Of a stretch of DNA of 64,000 bases, positions 55,517 through 64,000 are shown one piece after another; within the stretch, counting starts at the first letter, position 1, and every line of letters starts with the position of its first letter. The stretch lies in assembly GCA_963806015.1 (NCBI GenBank), contig CAWDWM010000006.1, positions 496,001-560,000 of the forward strand, in the 5' to 3' direction. A program made the position numbers and the translations under genes. Below the pieces are notes generated by a model. That model did not search any database and was not told the origin of the DNA. It saw only the letters and a program-made list of their open reading frames with translations. The DNA is from JAOPZW01 sp963806015 (GTDB lineage Bacteria > Actinomycetota > Thermoleophilia > Solirubrobacterales > Solirubrobacteraceae).

Positions 55517-56771
55517 GTCGACTGCTCCAACAGACGCCGCCACCACCACCCCGCCCGAGTCCGATCTCACGCCCGACGAGCTGATCGCGCGCGCGATCGC
55601 CCTGCGGCCGGAGCTCATCGAGAACCAGGCCGACGCCGAGGCGCGGGCGTTCTACTCCGAGGCGATGCACCAGAAGTTCCTCGACGCCGGCTTCTATCGG
55701 ACCTACATGCCGCGCCGCTACGGAGGCCACGAGTTCGACGTCAGGACCATGACGCGCCTGCAGCTCGAGCTCGCGCGCGGCGACATGTCGACGGCGTGGT
55801 GCGTGGGGCTGGCCAGCAACCACGCGCTGCAGGTCGGCTCGTGGTTCGGAGAGCAGGCGCAGGCCGAGGCCTTCGCGGGCGGCAACTTCCGGGCCGCGTC
55901 GGTGGCCGCGCCGACGGTCACGGCGACCCCGGTCGACGGCGGCTGGGAGATCAACGGGACCATCGGCTACTGCTCCGGGATCCCGTACTCGAACTGGTAC
56001 ATGGGTCAGGCGATCATGCCCGGCGAGACGCCCACCGGCGAGCCGCGGATGATGCTGTTCATCGCGCCCGAGAGCGAGTGGGAGATGCTCAACGACTGGG
56101 GCGACCAGCTCGGGCTGAGGGGCAGCGGCTCGCACAGCATCCGCTTCGAGAAGGGCCGGATCGCGTCGCACCTCGCTCTGGAGGACACGAGCATGATCGA
56201 CGTCGACCCGAGCAACGGCACCCCGGGGCTCGAGCTGCACGGCAACCCGCTGTACTGCGGCCGCGCCCTGTGCGTGTTCACGATGTCGGTCGCCGGCCTC
56301 GTCATCGGGGGCGCCTACAACGCGCTCGACGAGTACGAGAACTGGATGCGCAACAAGCTCACGCCGCTGCCGCCGATGGTCAAGCGCACCGAGGACCCCG
56401 ACTTCCAGCGCTGGTACGGGCTCGCCGCCGCGCAGATCGGCACCGCCGAGGCCGCGGTCATGAACTGCGCCGACCGCCACATGGAGTACTGCCGCCTGCA
56501 GGCCGCCGGCGAGCGGACGTACACGTGGGAGGACGACCTCTACCTGTCGACCATCGCGCGCGAGGCGATCATCCAGGCCTGGCAGGCGGTCGAGACCAAC
56601 CTCTACCGGACGATCGGCTCCAGCGCCGCGAAGAACGGGCAGCGCTTCGAGCGCGTGTACCGCGACCTCGCCATGGCGGCCGGCCACCGCAACACGATGA
56701 TGCGCGACCCGCTCGTGCGCCAGCTCGCGCAGCTGCGCCTGGGCGTCGTGCCCGCGGGGATGCAGCGATGA
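55515..56771 (+). CDS. Acyl-CoA-dehydrogenase-fold flavoprotein monooxygenase, first copy
   Basis: The 418-residue protein belongs to the group D flavin-dependent monooxygenases (HsaA/HpaB-C2/DszC-like) within the acyl-CoA dehydrogenase fold: FYRTYMPRRYGGHEFDVRT, ARGDMSTAWCVGLASNHA, NGTIGYCSGIPYSNWYMGQ, GLRGSGSHSIRFE and a C-terminal IGSSAAKNGQRFERVYRDLA, where homologues bind flavin. Such enzymes hydroxylate aromatic or alicyclic compounds with reduced flavin from a separate reductase, not obvious in this window. It resembles the enzyme at 57917. The decarboxylase gene overlaps its stop (ATGA). Confidence 0.83.
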   Translation: MSTAPTDAATTTPPESDLTPDELIARAIALRPELIENQADAEARAFYSEAMHQKFLDAGFYRTYMPRRYGGHEFDVRTMTRLQLELARGDMSTAWCVGLASNHALQVGSWFGEQAQAEAFAGGNFRAASVAAPTVTATPVDGGWEINGTIGYCSGIPYSNWYMGQAIMPGETPTGEPRMMLFIAPESEWEMLNDWGDQLGLRGSGSHSIRFEKGRIASHLALEDTSMIDVDPSNGTPGLELHGNPLYCGRALCVFTMSVAGLVIGGAYNALDEYENWMRNKLTPLPPMVKRTEDPDFQRWYGLAAAQIGTAEAAVMNCADRHMEYCRLQAAGERTYTWEDDLYLSTIAREAIIQAWQAVETNLYRTIGSSAAKNGQRFERVYRDLAMAAGHRNTMMRDPLVRQLAQLRLGVVPAGMQR

Positions 56772-57172
56772 GCGCCGCCGACGGGGGCTACGAGCGCGGC
56801 CTTGCCACCCGCCGCGAGGTGCTCGGCGACGAGCACGTCGATCGCTCGCTGCGCGCGGCGACGGAGTTCACGGGCGTCGCGCAGGAGTTCGTGACCGAGT
56901 ACTGCTGGGGCGCGGTGTGGACGCGCCCGGGGCTCGATCGCCGCACGCGCAGCCTGATCAACCTCGGGATGCTGACCGCGCTGGGGCGCATGCACGAGTT
57001 CCGCGCGCACGTGCGCGGGGCGGTCAACAACGGCTGCACGACCGAGGAGATCCGCGAGACGCTGCTGCAGGCCACCGTCTACTGCGGCGCGCCCGCGGGC
57101 CTCGAGTCCTTCCGCGAGGCCCAGGTCGTGCTCGACGAGCTGGCCGCCGAGCGCGACGGCGCCCCCGCCTAG
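56768..57172 (+). CDS. Carboxymuconolactone decarboxylase-family protein
   Basis: The 134-residue protein has the CMD fold: TEFTGVAQEFVTEYCWGAVWTRPGLD, RTRSLINLGMLTALGRMHEF, HVRGAVNNGCTTEEIRETLLQ, YCGAPAGLESFREAQ. The Cys and His pair used by AhpD-type members is absent at the usual place (RMHEFRAHVRGA instead of CxxC), so it is of the PcaC type, which decarboxylates gamma-carboxymuconolactone in beta-ketoadipate pathways. It is coupled to the monooxygenase gene. Its end overlaps the convergent GntR gene by four bases. Confidence 0.88.
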   Translation: MSAADGGYERGLATRREVLGDEHVDRSLRAATEFTGVAQEFVTEYCWGAVWTRPGLDRRTRSLINLGMLTALGRMHEFRAHVRGAVNNGCTTEEIRETLLQATVYCGAPAGLESFREAQVVLDELAAERDGAPA

Positions 57173-57891
57173 TCCACCGCTTCGGAGGCGGCCATCGCCT
57201 CGAAGACCGTCCGCGCCGCCTCGTTGACGTGGTGCACGCAGGCGGCCGCGGCGGCGTCCCCGTCGCGCCGCTCGAGCGCCTCGACGATCGCGCGGACCTC
57301 CTCGACGGTCTTCGCCGCGCGGCCGGGCTGGCTGAGCGATGCGGCGCGCAGCACGGTCACGCGCGCTTGCAGGCTCTCGACGAGGCTCTGGATGGTGCCG
57401 TTGGCAGCTCCCTCGAACAGGGCGTCGTAGAAGTGGCGCTTGGCCGCAAGCATCGCCTGGCTGTTGGGACGGCCGGCCTTGGCGCGGCGCTCGATTCCCT
57501 CGAAGGCCCGGCGCAGCGCGCGCAGGTGGACGTCGGTCGCGCGCTCGGCGAACTGCCGCGCGGCCATGCCCTCGAGCACCGCCCTGACCTCGTACAGCTC
57601 CGCGGCGCGCTCGACGGACGGCGAGGCGACGACGGTGCCCTTGTGGGGGATGGTGGTGACCAGGCCCTCGGCCGCGAGCTGACGCAGCACCTCGCGGATC
57701 GTCGTGCGCGAGACGCCGGTCTGCTCGATCAGCTCGCGCTCGACGAGGCGCTGCTCGGGCTTGAGCCGCATCTGGACGATCGCCTGGCGCAGCTGGTCGA
57801 GCACCTGCTCGCGCACCGGGGCCGCCACCCGATTGACCTGCACGGCGAGGCCGTCGACGCCCTCCAGGCTGTTGCTCGCCTTCATCGCCAT
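57169..57891 (-). CDS. FadR-type GntR-family regulator (FCD domain)
   Basis: The 240-residue protein has a GntR winged helix (VREQVLDQLRQAIVQMRLKP, LIEQTGVSRTTIREVLRQLA, EGLVTTIPHKGTVV) and an all-helical FCD effector domain (about 100-230) with RAVLEGMAARQFAER, AKRHFYDALFEGAAN and HHVNEAA supplying the metal-binding residues. FCD regulators respond to organic acids. It lies in the middle of the catabolic island, and the 12-mer TTTGTATGACCA at its own start recurs at the SDR gene at 59904, so it probably regulates itself and the surrounding operons. Confidence 0.9.
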   Translation of the reverse strand: MAMKASNSLEGVDGLAVQVNRVAAPVREQVLDQLRQAIVQMRLKPEQRLVERELIEQTGVSRTTIREVLRQLAAEGLVTTIPHKGTVVASPSVERAAELYEVRAVLEGMAARQFAERATDVHLRALRRAFEGIERRAKAGRPNSQAMLAAKRHFYDALFEGAANGTIQSLVESLQARVTVLRAASLSQPGRAAKTVEEVRAIVEALERRDGDAAAAACVHHVNEAARTVFEAMAASEAVD

Positions 57892-57902
57892 TTGTATGAC
57901 CA
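57891..57902. promoter_or_regulatory. Candidate operator at the GntR gene start
   Basis: TTTGTATGACCA begins at the first base of the GntR ATG and extends upstream. The identical 12-mer, in inverse orientation, is at 59898-59909. Its GTATGAC core is shared with 54393-54398 and resembles binding sites of FadR-type GntR proteins. Binding here would autorepress the gene. Confidence 0.65.
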
Positions 57903-57916
57903 GAGTACAGCCGGTC

Positions 57917-59134
57917 TCAGACCTTGCGGGGGCCTGCGCCCTCGGGGTCGATCCCGAAGTGCTCGGTCGCCATGCCGCGCGCGGCCCAGTCGCCGATCAC
58001 GCTGGCCAGGTGGCCCCAGACCATCGACATGTCGCGCCAGATGCGCTGGATCCGCTCGCCGTCGTGGGCCGCGCTCGAGCCCGCCGTGCGGAAGACGTAC
58101 TCCTGCAGCCCGTCCCAGCACAGGCGCACGGACTCGCGCGTGATCGACTGGATCCGCAGGTCCTCCTCGACGTCGAATGGCACGCCGTCCTCGACCTGGC
58201 GCCGGCATGCCTCCATCCACTGGTCGGCGGCGCTGAGCATCGCCGCCTCCGCCGTGTCGACCTTCGCGCGCGCGTGGCCGTACCAGCGCTGGTAGTCGGG
58301 GTCGTGCGACCGCACGACGATGGGCGGGCGGTGCGTCGTGCGCGTCGAGATGAGCTCGGCGTACGCGTCGAGGGCGCCCTTCACCATGCCGACGGCGAGC
58401 GCTATGAACTCCAGGCCGAAGAAACTCAGCGCGCGGCCGAGGTACATCGGGTTGGCGTGCAGGCGCTGGCCGGGCGTGCCGCCCGAGTTGTCGACGTGCA
58501 GCATCTGCGTGTCGGGCAGCGCGAAGTACTCGGGGATGCGCCCGCCGTCGAAGACGATGCTGTTCGAGCCGCTCCCCTTCAGACCGAGCGTGTGGCCCCA
58601 GTCGTCGAGCATCGTCCACGCGCTGCGCGGGGCGACGAAGAGCATCGGCGGGCCGCCGGCGGCCGGGAGCGTCTGACCGAGGTAGTGCGTGGCGTACGGG
58701 GCGCCCGAGCAGTAGCGGTGGGTGCCGGTGAGCTCGAGGAAGCCGTCGCCCGTGGGGCGCGCATCGCCGACCGGGGCCGCCACCGACGGGCACAGGAAAT
58801 CGGGATCGGTGAAGAGCTCGTCCTGGGCGCGCTCTTCGAACCACGCGGCGACCAGCAGCGTGTGCGCCGTCGGCAGGCAGACCTGCCACGCGGTCGAGGG
58901 GCAGCCGCGGGCGAGGTTGGCGATGACCCGGACGAAGGTCGGAACGTCGAACTCGAGACCGCCGTACCGGCGCGGCGTGAGCATCCGGTAGAAGCCCGCG
59001 TCGCGGAACTGCTCGTGCGTGTCCGGCGCATAGCAGGTGCGCTGCTCGGTCTCGGCCTGGCGGGCGACCAGGGTGGGAGCGATGGCCGCGGCGCGGGCGA
59101 TCAGCTCCTGCGGAGTGATCGTCGTCGCCGTCAT
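57917..59134 (-). CDS. Acyl-CoA-dehydrogenase-fold flavoprotein monooxygenase, second copy
   Basis: The 405-residue protein is a diverged relative of the enzyme at 55515: FYRMLTPRRYGGLEFDVPTF, ARGCPSTAWQVCLPTAHTL, TGTHRYCSGAPYATHYLGQ, LGLKGSGSNSIVFDGG, TAGSSAAHDGERIQRIWRD. The same group D monooxygenase or related dehydrogenase function is expected. ATG 59134 overlaps the SDR stop upstream (ATGA), giving an SDR-monooxygenase operon. Two monooxygenases in one island suggest two oxygenation steps or a two-component pair with differing roles. Confidence 0.83.
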   Translation of the reverse strand: MTATTITPQELIARAAAIAPTLVARQAETEQRTCYAPDTHEQFRDAGFYRMLTPRRYGGLEFDVPTFVRVIANLARGCPSTAWQVCLPTAHTLLVAAWFEERAQDELFTDPDFLCPSVAAPVGDARPTGDGFLELTGTHRYCSGAPYATHYLGQTLPAAGGPPMLFVAPRSAWTMLDDWGHTLGLKGSGSNSIVFDGGRIPEYFALPDTQMLHVDNSGGTPGQRLHANPMYLGRALSFFGLEFIALAVGMVKGALDAYAELISTRTTHRPPIVVRSHDPDYQRWYGHARAKVDTAEAAMLSAADQWMEACRRQVEDGVPFDVEEDLRIQSITRESVRLCWDGLQEYVFRTAGSSAAHDGERIQRIWRDMSMVWGHLASVIGDWAARGMATEHFGIDPEGAGPRKV

Positions 59135-59904
59135 TGGGCGGTGAAGCCTCCGTCGGCCATCACGACGGCTCCGGTCATGAAGCTGGCCTGCGGCGAGGCA
59201 AGGAAGACCATGACCCGCGCGATCTCCGCGGGCGTCGCCATGCGGCCGAGCGGATGCGAGGCGCCGATGTCCCCGCGCGCGGCCTGCAGGTCGGGCGCAC
59301 CGGCGAGGGCCGCGTTCACGAAGTCGGTGTCGACCGCGCCCGGGGCGATCGCGTTGACGCGTACGCCGTCCGCGGCGTGCTCGATCGCCAGCTGCCGCGT
59401 GATCTGGGCGATCGCGCCCTTGGTCGCGCAGTAGGCACCCTGCGCCGGAAGCCCGATGACGCCCGAGATCGACGACACGTTGACGATCGCGCCACCGCCG
59501 CGCTCGATGAGATGTGGCAGCGCCTCGCGGCAGTGGACGAAGACGCTGCGCACGTTGGTGATCATCAGCCCGTCCCACTCGTCGTCCGTCGTCTCGACGA
59601 TCCGCTTCAGCAGGAAGCGGCCCGCGTTGTTGACGACGACGTCGAGGCGTCCGAAGCGGGTCAGCGCCAGGTCGACCGCTCGGCGCGCGGTGTCCGCGTC
59701 GGCGGCGTCCGCGCACAGGGCGGCGATCCCATCGTCGGCGAGCTGCTCGACGGCCGGGTCGATGTCCTCGGCGACGACCTTCGCGCCGGCGGCACGCAGC
59801 TGGGCGACGACCTCGCCGCCGATGCCGCCGGCGGCGCCGGTGACGATGGCCACGCTTCCCTCGAGGCCCGCTCCTGGGCGGCGACGATATCGAATGATGG
59901 TCAT
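59131..59904 (-). CDS. Short-chain dehydrogenase/reductase (complete)
   Basis: The 257-residue classical SDR has IVTGAAGGIGGEVV, an acidic AEDID after strand 2 suggesting NAD, VVNNAGRF, IVNVSSISGVIG with catalytic Ser, and YCATKGAI (YxxxK), followed by RVNAIAPGAVDTDF and the terminal ADGGF. All catalytic residues are present, in contrast to the SDR at 53797. ATG 59904 lies inside the TTTGTATGACCA site. It is the first gene of the SDR-monooxygenase operon and overlaps the next gene by four bases. Confidence 0.9.
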   Translation of the reverse strand: MTIIRYRRRPGAGLEGSVAIVTGAAGGIGGEVVAQLRAAGAKVVAEDIDPAVEQLADDGIAALCADAADADTARRAVDLALTRFGRLDVVVNNAGRFLLKRIVETTDDEWDGLMITNVRSVFVHCREALPHLIERGGGAIVNVSSISGVIGLPAQGAYCATKGAIAQITRQLAIEHAADGVRVNAIAPGAVDTDFVNAALAGAPDLQAARGDIGASHPLGRMATPAEIARVMVFLASPQASFMTGAVVMADGGFTAQ

Positions 59905-59924
59905 ACAAAGTGTTCGACGAACAC
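59898..59924. promoter_or_regulatory. Candidate operator pair before the SDR-monooxygenase operon
   Basis: TGGTCATACAAA (59898-59909) is the inverted copy of the site at the GntR start. Directly next to it GTGTTCG-A-CGAACAC (59910-59924) is a perfect 15-base dyad. The two together cover the start codon and the expected core promoter of the operon. Confidence 0.65.
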
Positions 59925-59987
59925 CCTGTGGTTTCGCTTCGCCGCGGGCGCGGGTAGCTTCGCCGCCGGCGTTGGGAGGCGCCCTTC

Positions 59988-60579
59988 ATGTCGCGGATCA
60001 CCGCCTGCACCCTGGCCGTCCTCGCCTGCGCCGCCGCGGCGCCGAGCGCACACGCCGGGCCGTCGTCGCCGACCACCGCAATCGTCGCGCTCGGCGACAG
60101 CTACATCTCCGGCGAGGCCGGGCGCTGGGAAGGCAACTCCAACGCCCAGTTCGCCAGCCGCGACGCGCGTCTACCTCGGCGGCACCGACGACAACGGCTG
60201 CCATCGCTCCGACGTGGCGGAGATCCTCTCCAACGCGACGCGTGCGCGACCGACTGGACGACGAGCTCGGCCGACGATCCCGAGTACTGCTACGACGACC
60301 AGCAGCCGCAGGTCGACGCGCGCATGCCCGGCGCGATGGCGGCCGTCGGTCACGCCGTCGACGAGGTTCGGGCCGTCATGGCCGACGCCGGCTACGCGCA
60401 GTCCGACTACCGCTTCGTCCTTCAGAGCTACCCCTCGCCGGTGCCGCGCGGCCCCGAGGACCGCTACTTCCACCCCAACGCCTATGCGCAGCGCGGGATC
60501 GGCCGCTGCCTGACGCTGCTGTGGTCGTCAGCGCCCGGGCGCTATGCGTGTCGCAACACGCCCGGGCAGTCCTACGACG

Positions 60580-60602
<23 letters not shown>
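59988..60602 (+). pseudogene. Remnant of a secreted SGNH hydrolase
   Basis: The frame begins with a signal peptide (ITACTLAVLACAAAAPSAHA) and the SGNH block I VALGDSYISGEAGRW. The expected continuation RVYLGGTDDNGCHRSDVAEIL is present but in another frame (about 60165-60235), after which the first frame resumes with an unfamiliar ATDWTTSSADDPEY. The block DEVRAVMADAGYAQSDYRF with LQSYPSPVPRGPEDRY then runs straight into FHPNAYAQRGIGRCL. Compared with intact actinobacterial homologues, as I recall them, the GGND block and a long segment before the catalytic His are missing. The gene looks disrupted by a frameshift and at least two deletions. It overlaps msrA by 23 bases. Confidence 0.72.
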
Positions 60603-61257
<655 letters not shown>

Positions 61258-61287
61258 GCTTCTACTGTCCGCCGAGCAGGCGGATCA

Positions 61288-61962
61288 TTACCGCCGCGAG
61301 GCGATGAAGAAGTAGATGAGCTGGCCGATCGAAGCGACGAGCGCGGCGACGTAGGTCAGGGCCGCGGCCTGCAGCACCTTGCGGGCCCCGGAGAGCTCCT
61401 CAGCGCCCAGCAACCCGCCGCCCTCGAGGGCGACGATGGCGCGGTGCGAGGCGTCGAACTCGACCGGCAGGGTCACGAGCTGGAAGAGCACCACGGCGAG
61501 GAAGAGCACGAGGCCGACGTTGACCAGTCCGGTCGAGCCCAGGATCAGGCCCAGGAAGGCCGGGAAGATCCACAGCTGCGAGCCGATCGACGCCGCGGGG
61601 ACGAGGGTCGAGCGGATCTGCATCGGCTTGTAGCCGCGGGCGTCCTGCACGGCGTGGCCGGCCTCGTGGGCTGCCACGCCGAGGGCGGCCACGGTCGCGG
61701 CCTGGCCCACGTCCTCGCTGAGGTTCAGCGTCTTGGAGCGCGGGTCGTAATGGTCTGAGAGCTGCCCGGCCACCGGCCGGATCCCGACGCCCGTCACGCC
61801 CGAGTTGCGCAGCACCGCATCGGCGGCCTGAGCGCCGGTCATGCCGCTCGCGGTTGCCACCTGGCTGTAGCGCTTGAAGGTGCTCTTGACCTTGAACTGG
61901 GCCCACAGGCCGAAGAGCAGCGGGATGACCGTGCAGATGAGAAAGACGTACGTGAGAGACAC
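61288..61962 (-). CDS. Membrane zinc metallopeptidase, YugP type
   Basis: The 224-residue protein has a first membrane helix (TYVFLICTVIPLLFGLWAQF), the zinc-binding AAHEAGHAVQDA, the preceding DHYDPRSKTLNLSEDV, and further helices (LWIFPAFLGLILGSTG, LVLFLAVVLFQLVTLPVEFDAS). The short C-terminal helix (VAALVASIGQLIYFFIASRR) completes the YugP (DUF2227-like) pattern. The proteolytic role is inferred from the HEAGH motif. It stands alone between msrA and a divergent oxidase gene. Confidence 0.9.
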   Translation of the reverse strand: MSLTYVFLICTVIPLLFGLWAQFKVKSTFKRYSQVATASGMTGAQAADAVLRNSGVTGVGIRPVAGQLSDHYDPRSKTLNLSEDVGQAATVAALGVAAHEAGHAVQDARGYKPMQIRSTLVPAASIGSQLWIFPAFLGLILGSTGLVNVGLVLFLAVVLFQLVTLPVEFDASHRAIVALEGGGLLGAEELSGARKVLQAAALTYVAALVASIGQLIYFFIASRR

Positions 61963-62012
61963 ATGAATGACTGTAGCCCGGTCCGTGTCAGCCAGGTGTC
62001 AGGATTGGCCAG

Positions 62013-63347
62013 GTGACCGATGCTCCGTCCTGGTGGTGGGCCGACCTCGGCGGGCTCCCGGATCCGCGGCCCGCCCTCGACGGCGACCGCGAGGCCGACG
62101 TCTGCATCGTCGGCGCCGGCTACACCGGCCTGTGGACCGCCTACGAGCTGCTGCGCGCCGACCCGTCGCTGGCCGTCGTCGTCCTCGAGCGCGAGGTGGC
62201 CGGCTTCGGCGCCTCGGGGCGCAACGGCGGCTGGGTGCTGGGCGAGGTCTCCACCGGCTCGCGCCAGCGCGAGGCGGCGGGCGAAACGGCGATCGAGGCA
62301 CTCGAGCGGGCTGCCCGGGAGACCGTCGACGAGGTCGGCGCCGCGTGCGAGCGCGAGGGCATCGACTGCGACTTCGTCAAGGGCGGCTCGCTGACCGTCG
62401 CCCAGACGGCGCCGCAGCTCGCGCGCCTGCGCGACGCGCCGCGCGGCGAGTGGCTGGACGTCGACGAGGCCGGCGCGCGCGTGCGCGTCGCCGGGCTGCG
62501 GGGCGCGCGCTTCACGCCGCACTGCGCGCGCGTGCAGCCGGCCAAGCTCGCCCGCGGCCTGGCGGAGGCGGTCGAGCGCCACGGCGGGACGCTCCACGAG
62601 GGCACGGCCGCGCTCGACGTCGCCCCGCACAGCGTGCGGACGGCCTCGGGCACGGTGCGCGCACGCTGGGTCGTGCGCGCCACCGAGGGCTACACCGCGG
62701 CTCTGCCCGGCCTGGAGCGCGCGCTGCTGCCGCTGTCGAGCTCGATGATCGTCACCGAGCCGCTCGACGCCGAGACGTGGGCGCAGATCGGCTGGGAGGG
62801 CTGCGAGACCCTCGACGACGCGGCGCACGCCTACATCTACGCACAGCGCACGGCCGACGGGCGCATCGCCATCGGCGGGCGCGGGCGCCCCTACCGCTTC
62901 GGCTCGAGCACCGACCGCGCCGGCGAGATCCCCGACGCGACCGTCCGCCAGCTGCGCGGGCGCCTCACGCGCCTGTTCCCGCCGCTGGCCGACGTGCGCC
63001 TCGACGGCGCCTGGACCGGCGTCTTCGGCGTCGCGCGCGACTGGGCCGCCGCCGTGCACTGCGATCGCGCCAGCGGCCTGTGCTGGGCCGGCGGCTACGC
63101 GGGCGAGGGCGTCGCCGCCGCCAACCTGGCGGCCCGCACCCTGCGCGATCTCATCCTCGACCGCGACACCGACCTCACCCGCCTCCCGTGGGTCGGCCAC
63201 CAGGCCCGCGGCTGGGAGCCCGAGCCGCTGCGCTGGCTGGCGGTGCAGACGGTCTACGGCGCCTTCCGGGCAGCGGACGCGCTGGAGGACCGGACGGGGA
63301 AGCCGTCGCGGCTCGCGGGGGCGGCGGGGGCTCTGGCCGGGCGCTGA
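62013..63347 (+). CDS. DAO-family FAD-dependent amine/amino-acid oxidase (PuuB-like)
   Basis: The 444-residue flavoprotein has a WWWADLGGLP start, FAD-binding DVCIVGAGYTGLWTAYEL, LEREVAGFGASGRNGGWVLGE (the segment following the first Rossmann motif in gamma-glutamylputrescine oxidase-like enzymes) and the C-terminal CWAGGYAGEGVAAANLAARTL. It should oxidise a secondary amine or amino acid with O2 or a quinone. The Trp-rich start and the RNGG motif favour the PuuB/OrdL group. The start is GTG 62013. A repeat region follows its stop. Confidence 0.87.
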   Translation: MTDAPSWWWADLGGLPDPRPALDGDREADVCIVGAGYTGLWTAYELLRADPSLAVVVLEREVAGFGASGRNGGWVLGEVSTGSRQREAAGETAIEALERAARETVDEVGAACEREGIDCDFVKGGSLTVAQTAPQLARLRDAPRGEWLDVDEAGARVRVAGLRGARFTPHCARVQPAKLARGLAEAVERHGGTLHEGTAALDVAPHSVRTASGTVRARWVVRATEGYTAALPGLERALLPLSSSMIVTEPLDAETWAQIGWEGCETLDDAAHAYIYAQRTADGRIAIGGRGRPYRFGSSTDRAGEIPDATVRQLRGRLTRLFPPLADVRLDGAWTGVFGVARDWAAAVHCDRASGLCWAGGYAGEGVAAANLAARTLRDLILDRDTDLTRLPWVGHQARGWEPEPLRWLAVQTVYGAFRAADALEDRTGKPSRLAGAAGALAGR

Positions 63348-63361
63348 CGGTCATCGTCCGC

Positions 63362-63527
63362 GTGGCGTCTGCGGCGCGAACAGCCGCATCGAGGGAAGGG
63401 AGTGAGGGGCGTTTCGGGGCGAGGGGTGGGCCGGGAAATACATCTCCTGGATGAAATATCCGGCCCACCCCCGCGCGCCGGCGGCGCCCCTCCCTCGATG
63501 AGGCAGTTTGCGCGGCGCAGCGCCGCC
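63362..63527. repeat. Composite intergenic element C with inverted arms
   Basis: The arms 63362-63404 and 63484-63527 are inverted relative to each other and match the other copies (GCGAACAGCCGCATCGAGGG on the left; CTGCCTCATCGAGGGAGGGG on the right read on the minus strand). They enclose a 49-nt palindrome (63423-63471) whose outer 12 pairs are GGGGTGGGCCGG with CCGGCCCACCCC and whose AT-rich inner part (ATACATC/GATGAAAT) is imperfect. It sits between two convergent genes. Confidence 0.78.
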
Positions 63528-63544
63528 AGCGCGCGCGGCAGCCC

Positions 63545-64000
63545 TCAGCGCCGCCGGTGCGCCGGCGCCGCGAGCGCCGCCGGCTGCCGCGCCGCCGCGG
63601 GGTCGGCCGTTCCGACCCGCCCGGGCTTGTCGAGCCACAGCCGGAAGAACCCGCGCAGGTTGCGGTGCGAGTCGCGCTCGGCCAGGGCGATGAAGTCGGC
63701 CGTCGTCGCGTTGCCGTAGCGATGCTGGGCGAACCACTCGCGCAGGATGCGGAAGAAGGTGGCGTCGCCGACCTCGACGCGCAGCGCCTGCAGCGTCATC
63801 GCCCCGCGGTCGTAGACCGAGTCGCTGAACAGCTCGGCGGCCGAGGGCACCCGGCCGGGCGGCGGGTCCCAGATGGCGGGATCGTCGTCGTTGAAGACCT
63901 CTTCGAAGCTCTGCTGCGCCGTCGGGCCGCCGTGGCGCTCGGCCCAGATCCACTCCGACCATTCGGCGAAGCCCTCGTGCAGCCAGATGTCCGGCCACTG
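63545..64000 (-). CDS. M1-family metallopeptidase, C-terminal part (runs off the window)
   Basis: The visible 151 residues start inside the catalytic domain with QWPDIWLHEGFAEWSEW, the segment of gluzincin aminopeptidases that carries the third zinc ligand Glu (LHEGFAEW), then DSVYDRGAMTLQALRVEVGD and a helical end (FRILREWFAQHRYGNATTADFI, FFRLWLDKPGRV). The HExxH motif lies beyond the window edge. The tail after residue 130 is Ala-rich and poorly conserved. It is convergent with the oxidase gene. Confidence 0.88.
   Translation of the reverse strand, partial: QWPDIWLHEGFAEWSEWIWAERHGGPTAQQSFEEVFNDDDPAIWDPPPGRVPSAAELFSDSVYDRGAMTLQALRVEVGDATFFRILREWFAQHRYGNATTADFIALAERDSHRNLRGFFRLWLDKPGRVGTADPAAARQPAALAAPAHRRR

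Overview
The window is chromosomal DNA of a very GC-rich bacterium, most likely an actinobacterium of the class Thermoleophilia (Solirubrobacterales type). This is an inference from base composition, GTG and TTG starts, and gene content: a SUF system with a Rieske protein and an Rrf2 regulator, a TasA/SipW-type cluster, a DUF1707 protein, and an S8 protease with a Trp-Gly-Gly tail. No rRNA, tRNA, CRISPR array or insertion sequence was recognised.

Layout. 0.4-8.6 kb: a Pro/Ala/Glu repeat protein, a small membrane protein, a selenium-binding-protein-type methanethiol oxidase overlapping a membrane protein, a large BTAD/NB-ARC/TPR regulator and a BBE-type flavoprotein. 8.7-19.3 kb, all on the minus strand: an RTX-repeat secreted protein and an iron-sulfur assembly locus in two blocks (Rieske-sufB-sufD and rrf2-sufC-sufS-sufU), separated by a four-gene TasA/camelysin plus SipW signal peptidase cluster. 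19.4-31.1 kb: CAP protein, a two-TM channel-like protein, SDR, subtilase, a GGDEF-EAL protein, LacI regulator, ferredoxin reductase, and a NarL-type two-component system. 31.1-48.6 kb: PadR regulator, MFS transporter, 3-hydroxyisobutyrate-dehydrogenase-like enzyme, DHFR-like/DGPF/ECF sigma operon, FUSC-type exporter, 5'-nucleotidase, short 6-phosphogluconate dehydrogenase, secreted nuclease, a nucleotidyltransferase/glucuronokinase-like pair and a desaturase/cyclopropane-synthase pair.

48.5-59.9 kb holds a compact catabolic island of four transcription units around a FadR-type GntR regulator: SDR-ADH-zinc ribbon-hyuA-hyuB; ADH-flavoprotein monooxygenase-carboxymuconolactone decarboxylase; the regulator; and SDR-flavoprotein monooxygenase. 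A GTATGA/TCATAC motif sits at or just upstream of all four gene starts. hyuA carries a frameshift, one SDR has lost its catalytic block, and a neighbouring SGNH hydrolase is a remnant, so this stretch is either decaying or poorly assembled. 60.6-64 kb: msrA, a YugP-type metallopeptidase, a DAO-type oxidase and the C-terminus of an M1 peptidase.

The most unusual signal is non-coding. Two intergenic palindromes 17 kb apart, each exactly 51 nt (8688-8738 and 25968-26018), share a 17-nt core (15 of 17 identical) while eight of their stem base pairs are changed on both sides so that pairing is kept. Three further palindromes of 49-51 nt and a dispersed repeat arm of about 42 nt, seen seven times and mostly as inverted pairs around such palindromes, fill the larger gene-free gaps (1-450, 25791-26210, 43606-43914, 63348-63544). 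I regard this as the best candidate for an undescribed element family.
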